From: Firmicutes bacterium UBA1739
GTDB taxonomy: Bacteria > Bacillota > Clostridia > Peptostreptococcales > Anaerovoracaceae
NCBI GenBank assembly: GCA_002315385.1
Contig: DCHZ01000038.1
Span: 82,614 to 139,121 of the forward strand
Length of the DNA: 56,508 bases
Direction of reading: 5' to 3'
Below are positions 51,946-56,508 of the stretch, one piece after another (position 1 is the stretch's first letter; the number at the start of each line of letters is the position of its first letter). Under the pieces are notes generated by a model that searched no databases, was not told the origin of the DNA, and saw nothing but the letters and a program-made list of their open reading frames with translations. Both the position numbers and the translations under genes were made by a program.

Positions 51946-53307
51946 ATGTCAGAACAGACAGCACAAAATGAAGGTTGGGGCAGTGCCCTTGGGTTTATAC
52001 TGACCTCAATCGGTTATGCCGTCGGTGTAGGAGCTATCTGGAAGTTCCCTTACATGATCGGTATGAATGGCGGAGGAGTATTTTTACTGATCTGCTTTAT
52101 TTTAATGGTTATCGTTGCTATGCCTCTCTGCTGGGCTGAATTAACTCTCGGAAGATATACTCAGTCTTCGGCAATCGTCGGAATGAGACAGCTTACCGGA
52201 AAAGGCTCTCCATGGGTACTCATCGGTTGGCTCGGACTTGCAACATGTACAATTATGATTTCCTACTACATTACTATCGTTTCAGACGTAATGTTCTATG
52301 TATTTAAATTCGCTTCCGGCGGATTAAAGGGAATGTCCATAGAGGAGATTTCTCAATATTATGTGAATCTTCAGATGAACATGCCTTATAAGTTCATCAC
52401 TGTTATTATCCTTTATGTTCTCACATTCATTGTTATTATGGGTGGAGTTCAGGCAGGTCTTGAAAGAGTAAACAAGGTACTCATCCCCGGTTTATTCCTC
52501 TTCCTGGTAATTCTTGCTGTCAGAGGCCTGATGCTACCGGGCGGAATAGAAGGTGTTAAATGGATGTTCACTCCGAACTGGTCATTACTTGACGGTTCAC
52601 TTATAATGGCTGCACTGAATCAATGCTTCTTCCTGGCAGGTGTTGCTATGGGTTCTATGTTCTCATTTGGCGGATACCTCAATAAAGACGAATCCGATAT
52701 TCCGTTCTCGGGAACAATCATAATCATGTCTAACCTTGTTGTAGCAGTCCTCGCAGGTATAGCTATTTTTACATCACTTTTCGCATATAACATGGACGTT
52801 TCATCCGGTTCAGGACTGGTATTCCAGACTCTCCCCTATGTATTCTATGATATGTCAGGCGGCATAATATGGGGAACTCTGTTTATGCTTCTGCTCTTCG
52901 CAGCAGGCTGGTCTTCGGTTTTAGGTTTATATGAAGGTGCCGCTTCAATTGTTTCCGAAGCTTTCAGCATTACCAGAAAAAAAGCTCTTGCAATAATGAC
53001 AGTTATCATGTTCGTTCTTTCATTGCCGACTATCCTTTCGACAACAGTATGGGCAAATGTAAGACCTCTCGGCATGGATCTCTTCACTTTCATGGACTTC
53101 CTTGCTATGCTGGTAACACTTCCTATTGGCGGTATTCTGATTTCTCTGTTCGTTGCAACCAAATTCTGGGACAGATATCTCGAACATGCCAATCACGGTG
53201 CAAAATACTTCAGACTTCCCAGAGTTCTCAGAGTATGGTACATTGCCTTACTTCCTGCAGTAACTCTCATCGTAATGATTATGGGTATCAGAGGTTATTT
53301 CGTTTAG
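51946..53307 (+). CDS. Sodium-dependent transporter, NSS (SNF) family
   Basis: A 453-residue secondary transporter of the neurotransmitter:sodium symporter family, as LeuT and MhsT. TM1 is present as FILTSIGYAVGVGAIWKFPY, with the unwound GVGAIWKFPYM site for substrate and sodium; TM6 is near NQCFFLAGVAMGSMFSFGG. The length fits 11 membrane segments, the shorter bacterial type. Probable substrate is an amino acid or related amine. AGGAGG precedes ATG 51946. Divergent from a LysR gene. Confidence 0.93.
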   Translation: MSEQTAQNEGWGSALGFILTSIGYAVGVGAIWKFPYMIGMNGGGVFLLICFILMVIVAMPLCWAELTLGRYTQSSAIVGMRQLTGKGSPWVLIGWLGLATCTIMISYYITIVSDVMFYVFKFASGGLKGMSIEEISQYYVNLQMNMPYKFITVIILYVLTFIVIMGGVQAGLERVNKVLIPGLFLFLVILAVRGLMLPGGIEGVKWMFTPNWSLLDGSLIMAALNQCFFLAGVAMGSMFSFGGYLNKDESDIPFSGTIIIMSNLVVAVLAGIAIFTSLFAYNMDVSSGSGLVFQTLPYVFYDMSGGIIWGTLFMLLLFAAGWSSVLGLYEGAASIVSEAFSITRKKALAIMTVIMFVLSLPTILSTTVWANVRPLGMDLFTFMDFLAMLVTLPIGGILISLFVATKFWDRYLEHANHGAKYFRLPRVLRVWYIALLPAVTLIVMIMGIRGYFV

Positions 53308-53365
53308 TATTGTTTGCGGCGAATAATTCGGTAATCCCGACAACAGTCTGATTTATAGTTATAAT

Positions 53366-53421
53366 AAAAACCGCCCTGCGGCCTTCAGACACATCGCCTG
53401 AAACCACAGGGCATTATTTTT
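53366..53421. terminator. Bidirectional terminator between the transporter and the NRPS gene
   Basis: GCCCTG (53374-53379) and CAGGGC (53408-53413) enclose a partly paired inner stem. T runs follow on both strands (ATTATTTTT on plus; GGTTTTTATT on minus). The two convergent genes share it. Confidence 0.75.
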
Positions 53422-53432
53422 ACTCATATGTA

Positions 53433-56414
53433 CTATCTTAACCATCCCATTAATAATGACGGCATTCTGTATTTTTTATAAACAGCCTTGATCAACTGAT
53501 GAATATTTGCGTTTTCATCACCGTAAATATCAATCAGGCATTCTGTAATAACAAGGAAAAGATCTCTGAAATCATTCATACTCTTTTCTTTATAACAGCT
53601 TGCATTGTATTCAATCATGAGCTCAAGACCGTCACTTCCGTCCAGCACCTCTATATCGATAAGATTCTCCGAAGCGGCTTTATTGTGACGAATTTCAACT
53701 TCTTCTATTTTAAGCTCTTTCATCTCTTCGCTGGTATCCCTTAGATCTTCCTGATACAGGAAGCATAATCCGTCATCCTTTACAACATTCGCTCCTATCA
53801 TTGTATATGGATATTTGTAATGCTCAATACCTGCCAGAATCTGATTCTGCACATCTTCGTACAGATTTTTAACAGGCATGCTTCTTGAAAGCTCTATTGC
53901 CAGTCTGAGATCGCATAACAGCAGTCCAACCGTAGAGAACTTTTTGAGGTCATCTCTTCCGTTGTATGTCCAGCTTATAAGAACATGCGGATCCTTATTA
54001 TAAACCGCAACTGCGAGCATAGATACAAGTGAGAAAAATGCGTTACCGGTAATATTATACTTCCTTTTGATTCTTTCAATTTTCGGTGCATATTCCTGCA
54101 TTTCACCGAACACCCTTCCCAGAGTATTCTCACGGGAATCGAAATCTATCTTCGGTCTTCTGCTGTAGTTTTCCTTATCCTTATACTTTTCCTCAAAATA
54201 CAGTTTATCTCTTTCATAATCACCGGTACCGATGGCAGATTGATGTTCTTTAAGCGTGAGGTAAAAATAATCCGTCTCCAGCGGCATATCACAGTATGCC
54301 TTCACTATATCCTGCATAAGAATTTTAGAGGACGTTCCGTCAAACAGAGTATGATGAACATCAAAAAACATATATCCCCATTTTTCGGTTTCATATAATT
54401 TTGCCCTGTACAAACGGCTGTTCAGAATCTTAAACGGAGCAACAAATCCGTTTTTAAGCTCATCAAACTCAAATTCCGACAGTTTTTCAATTCTGACCGG
54501 CTCAAGTATTTCAGGCTTATATGACTGCACCAGATCTCCTTCTTCGTTAAAGGAAAATACCGTTGCAAATGCGGGATGCGCCTTTATTGTCCGGTTCATA
54601 GCCTCTGCCAGTTTTTCTATATTTAATAAAGATTTATCAAAACGATATAAAGAATTAACATTCCACATCGTTGAAAGCGGAGTATACATCTGATAGTCAA
54701 ACATATAGGTCTGGAACGGCGTCAGAAGGAAGGTCTCATTTCTTGCGGCTTCTTCTTTTTCATCATCTGATTCCGAATCACCGGAAAGCTGCTTTTCAAG
54801 ATAAATATTCGCAATTCTGGCCGGAGTATGTCCCGCAAAAATATCGGCAATAGAAAGATTTTTCAGTTTGCTTTCCACCAGAACATCCATGGAAGATAAT
54901 GAATCCCCGCCCAGCAGGTAGAAATCATCATCTATTCCCACCGGTTCTATATCCAGAACCTTCTGAAATGCCTCACATAAAGCTTTTTCGGTTTCATTGG
55001 TAGGTGCTCTGTATTCAGCCATATAACTCTTAATATCCGGTTTAGGAAGTGCTTTTCTATCCATTTTGCCATTGGGGCGAATCGGAACCGAGTCAATATG
55101 AATGAAATAAGACGGAAGCATATAATAAGGAAGATATTTTGCCATCTCTTCTCTCGTCTCTTCGAAATCCACATTAATTGAGGCAGTATAGTAAACACAA
55201 ATGAAAATCTGTCTTCCCTCATCGAAAATTCTCACGGCTGCCCAGTCTATTCCGAGCACTTTTTTAGCCACGCCTTCAATTTCTCCCGGTTCAACACGGT
55301 TTCCGTTGATTTTAACCATATCACTGAGTCTTCCCACTATTACAAACTGATTATCTTCTGTTTTTATCGCCAGATCTCCTGTATGATAAAGGCCGTCTCT
55401 GAATGCTTCGGCCGTCAATTCCGGAAGATTCAGATAACCTCTCACATATTTATTCTCAAAGCAGATTTCACCTTCTTCACCGTCCTGAACAGGATTTCCC
55501 TTTTCATCCAGCAGAAAAATCTCATGCCCGAATTCCGAATTGCCCACAGGAGTGGCTTCATACTTACGATCAATGAGGAAGTGTGTTACGGCAAAGCCGG
55601 ACTCACTCATAAGATAGAAGTTATGAATAATCAAATCCTGTAAGAAAACTTCATTCGCCGGTTCACTGCCTATAATACAGAACTTCAGCTGAGGTGGCTT
55701 TGATTTCATTTTTCTGATATGTGAAGGTGTCAGGAACGTACCCGTAATCTGGTTTTTGACAATAAAAAACGCTATTTTCATAGGATTCTTTACAACATTA
55801 TAAGGCACCACATACATCCTCGACACATAGTAAAATGCGTAGACAGTAATCAGCAATGATGCAATGAAATTAAGCGGTGATACCAGTGCAAATCTGTCTT
55901 TCTGCGTTGCAAGCTGATCACAGGTAGTCATGTGAATGGATTCCACCATTCTGTCAAGATTTCCGAATTCATGAAGAACCCCCTTTGGATTACCGGTGGT
56001 TCCCGATGTATATACGGCAAATGCCGCATCATGCTCATCAGTCTCTTCCGCACCTTCAAGAGGTGAAACAGTCAGAATCTTTTCCCATGTTTCACTGTCA
56101 ATCTGTATCTTACAGCTGCAGTCTTTTCTTATGTATTCTATTCGTTCAGGTGCATAATTGTCTTCAACCAGAACAAATGCAGCTCCTGCTTTAAGCACAC
56201 CTACAAGGGCTATAAGCGGCTGAATTCCTCTGGGAAGATTCAGCATTACAAAATCCTCTTTGCCTATGCCCATACTCTTCAGGTAGGCATAAACTTTTCC
56301 GGACATAATGTCCAGCTCCTTGTAAGTAATACCATTGGGTTTCATGCTGTCGCACAAAATTATGTAATCAGGATATTCCTGTGCATTTTGCAGTATTTTT
56401 TTTATTAAAGTCAA
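53433..56414 (-). CDS. Single-module nonribosomal peptide synthetase-like protein (A-PCP-C)
   Basis: A 993-residue protein with domains in the order adenylation, carrier, condensation. A: VYTSGTTGNPKG near 134-145, YHTGDLA near 343-349, GRLSDMVKINGNRVEPGEIE near 361-380, and PNGKMDRKAL near 447-456. PCP: LGGDSLSS with serine near 505. C: VHHTLFDG with the HHxxxDG motif near 687-693. There is no thioesterase or first condensation domain. The A4 region reads SPLNFIASLL; where amino-acid A domains have FDxS, aspartate is replaced, so the substrate may lack an alpha-amino group. Start TTG 56414 has AGGGGG 8 bp upstream. Product unknown. Confidence 0.9.
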   Translation of the reverse strand: MTLIKKILQNAQEYPDYIILCDSMKPNGITYKELDIMSGKVYAYLKSMGIGKEDFVMLNLPRGIQPLIALVGVLKAGAAFVLVEDNYAPERIEYIRKDCSCKIQIDSETWEKILTVSPLEGAEETDEHDAAFAVYTSGTTGNPKGVLHEFGNLDRMVESIHMTTCDQLATQKDRFALVSPLNFIASLLITVYAFYYVSRMYVVPYNVVKNPMKIAFFIVKNQITGTFLTPSHIRKMKSKPPQLKFCIIGSEPANEVFLQDLIIHNFYLMSESGFAVTHFLIDRKYEATPVGNSEFGHEIFLLDEKGNPVQDGEEGEICFENKYVRGYLNLPELTAEAFRDGLYHTGDLAIKTEDNQFVIVGRLSDMVKINGNRVEPGEIEGVAKKVLGIDWAAVRIFDEGRQIFICVYYTASINVDFEETREEMAKYLPYYMLPSYFIHIDSVPIRPNGKMDRKALPKPDIKSYMAEYRAPTNETEKALCEAFQKVLDIEPVGIDDDFYLLGGDSLSSMDVLVESKLKNLSIADIFAGHTPARIANIYLEKQLSGDSESDDEKEEAARNETFLLTPFQTYMFDYQMYTPLSTMWNVNSLYRFDKSLLNIEKLAEAMNRTIKAHPAFATVFSFNEEGDLVQSYKPEILEPVRIEKLSEFEFDELKNGFVAPFKILNSRLYRAKLYETEKWGYMFFDVHHTLFDGTSSKILMQDIVKAYCDMPLETDYFYLTLKEHQSAIGTGDYERDKLYFEEKYKDKENYSRRPKIDFDSRENTLGRVFGEMQEYAPKIERIKRKYNITGNAFFSLVSMLAVAVYNKDPHVLISWTYNGRDDLKKFSTVGLLLCDLRLAIELSRSMPVKNLYEDVQNQILAGIEHYKYPYTMIGANVVKDDGLCFLYQEDLRDTSEEMKELKIEEVEIRHNKAASENLIDIEVLDGSDGLELMIEYNASCYKEKSMNDFRDLFLVITECLIDIYGDENANIHQLIKAVYKKYRMPSLLMGWLR

Positions 56415-56447
56415 AATACCATCCCCCTTCAATTATCTTATTAATAA

Positions 56448-56476
56448 ATTATACGTCATAATAAACAGGCTGTCAA
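56448..56476 (-). promoter_or_regulatory. Consensus sigma-A promoter of the NRPS gene
   Basis: On the minus strand TTGACA (56471-56476) and TATAAT (56448-56453) are exactly 17 bp apart, a full consensus match. Transcription would start near 56441. Confidence 0.85.
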
Positions 56477-56508
56477 TCCGGCTCAAATCATCGACGGTGT
56501 CAAGTTGT

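Noticed and set aside
1..56508. CRISPR arrays, insertion sequences or prophage genes
   Set aside because: No spaced repeat array, transposase, integrase or phage structural gene was found.

Overview
The window is A+T-rich bacterial chromosome, best read as an anaerobic Firmicute of class Clostridia. The evidence is gene content and order: dgt-dnaG-sigA-trmK-nif3, relA-dtd-MBL-hemZ-hisS-aspS, a fused SecDF, RNase J, YlbF, YnzC (DUF896), DUF1836 and a DegV/DhaL pair, with strong AGGAGG-type ribosome binding sites and TTG/GTG starts. The species cannot be named from the sequence. No prophage, insertion sequence or CRISPR array is visible.

Layout. (1) 1-3.1 kb holds a CofE-like (F420 ligase family) protein, an HD-domain protein and a PHP phosphatase. 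(2) 3.2-12.1 kb is a complete type I restriction-modification operon on the minus strand, read xre, broken GIY-YIG gene, hsdM, hsdS, fic, hsdR. It has its own promoter and a palindromic operator, and a scrap of a second hsdS lies beside that promoter in the opposite orientation. (3) 12.1-16.9 kb has a DUF1836 gene diverging from a five-gene operon: PAP2-like membrane protein, ECF-like sigma factor, zinc-finger anti-sigma factor, and a FakA/FakB-type fatty acid kinase pair. A perfect 19-bp inverted repeat covers that operon's promoter. (4) 17.0-17.7 kb carries two RNA genes, a 6S RNA candidate and RNase P RNA. The rnpB promoter is embedded in the end of nif3. (5) 17.7-23.3 kb is the macromolecular synthesis operon. 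(6) 23.6-25.5 kb has an orphan EutH and an uncharacterised gene followed by an in-frame downstream reading frame.

(7) 25.6-41.8 kb is a long minus-strand housekeeping block for translation and RNA metabolism: relA, dtd, MBL hydrolase, hemZ, hisS, aspS, nadD, a YqeK-RsfS fusion, leuS, rnj, ylbF, an M24 peptidase, efp and ynzC. (8) 41.9-47.4 kb carries secDF, yajC, tRNA-Leu(CAA), obgE, rpmA and rplU. The ysxB/prp gene usually found between rplU and rpmA is absent, and L27 lacks the N-terminal extension that Prp removes. (9) 47.6-56.5 kb is accessory: a flavodoxin-like reductase, a ComEC-like lipoprotein, a small GIY-YIG protein, an anti-sigma kinase/STAS pair, a LysR regulator diverging from a sodium-dependent transporter with a structured 5' region, and a one-module NRPS of unusual A-PCP-C order under a consensus promoter.

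The least explained pieces are the A-PCP-C NRPS with a non-amino-acid-like A domain, the YqeK-RsfS fusion with an internal start, the hsdS remnant and repeats, the PAP2/sigma/fatty-acid-kinase operon under a large palindrome, and the duplicated ylbF translation start. All calls come from reading the sequence and recalling families; no search was run.
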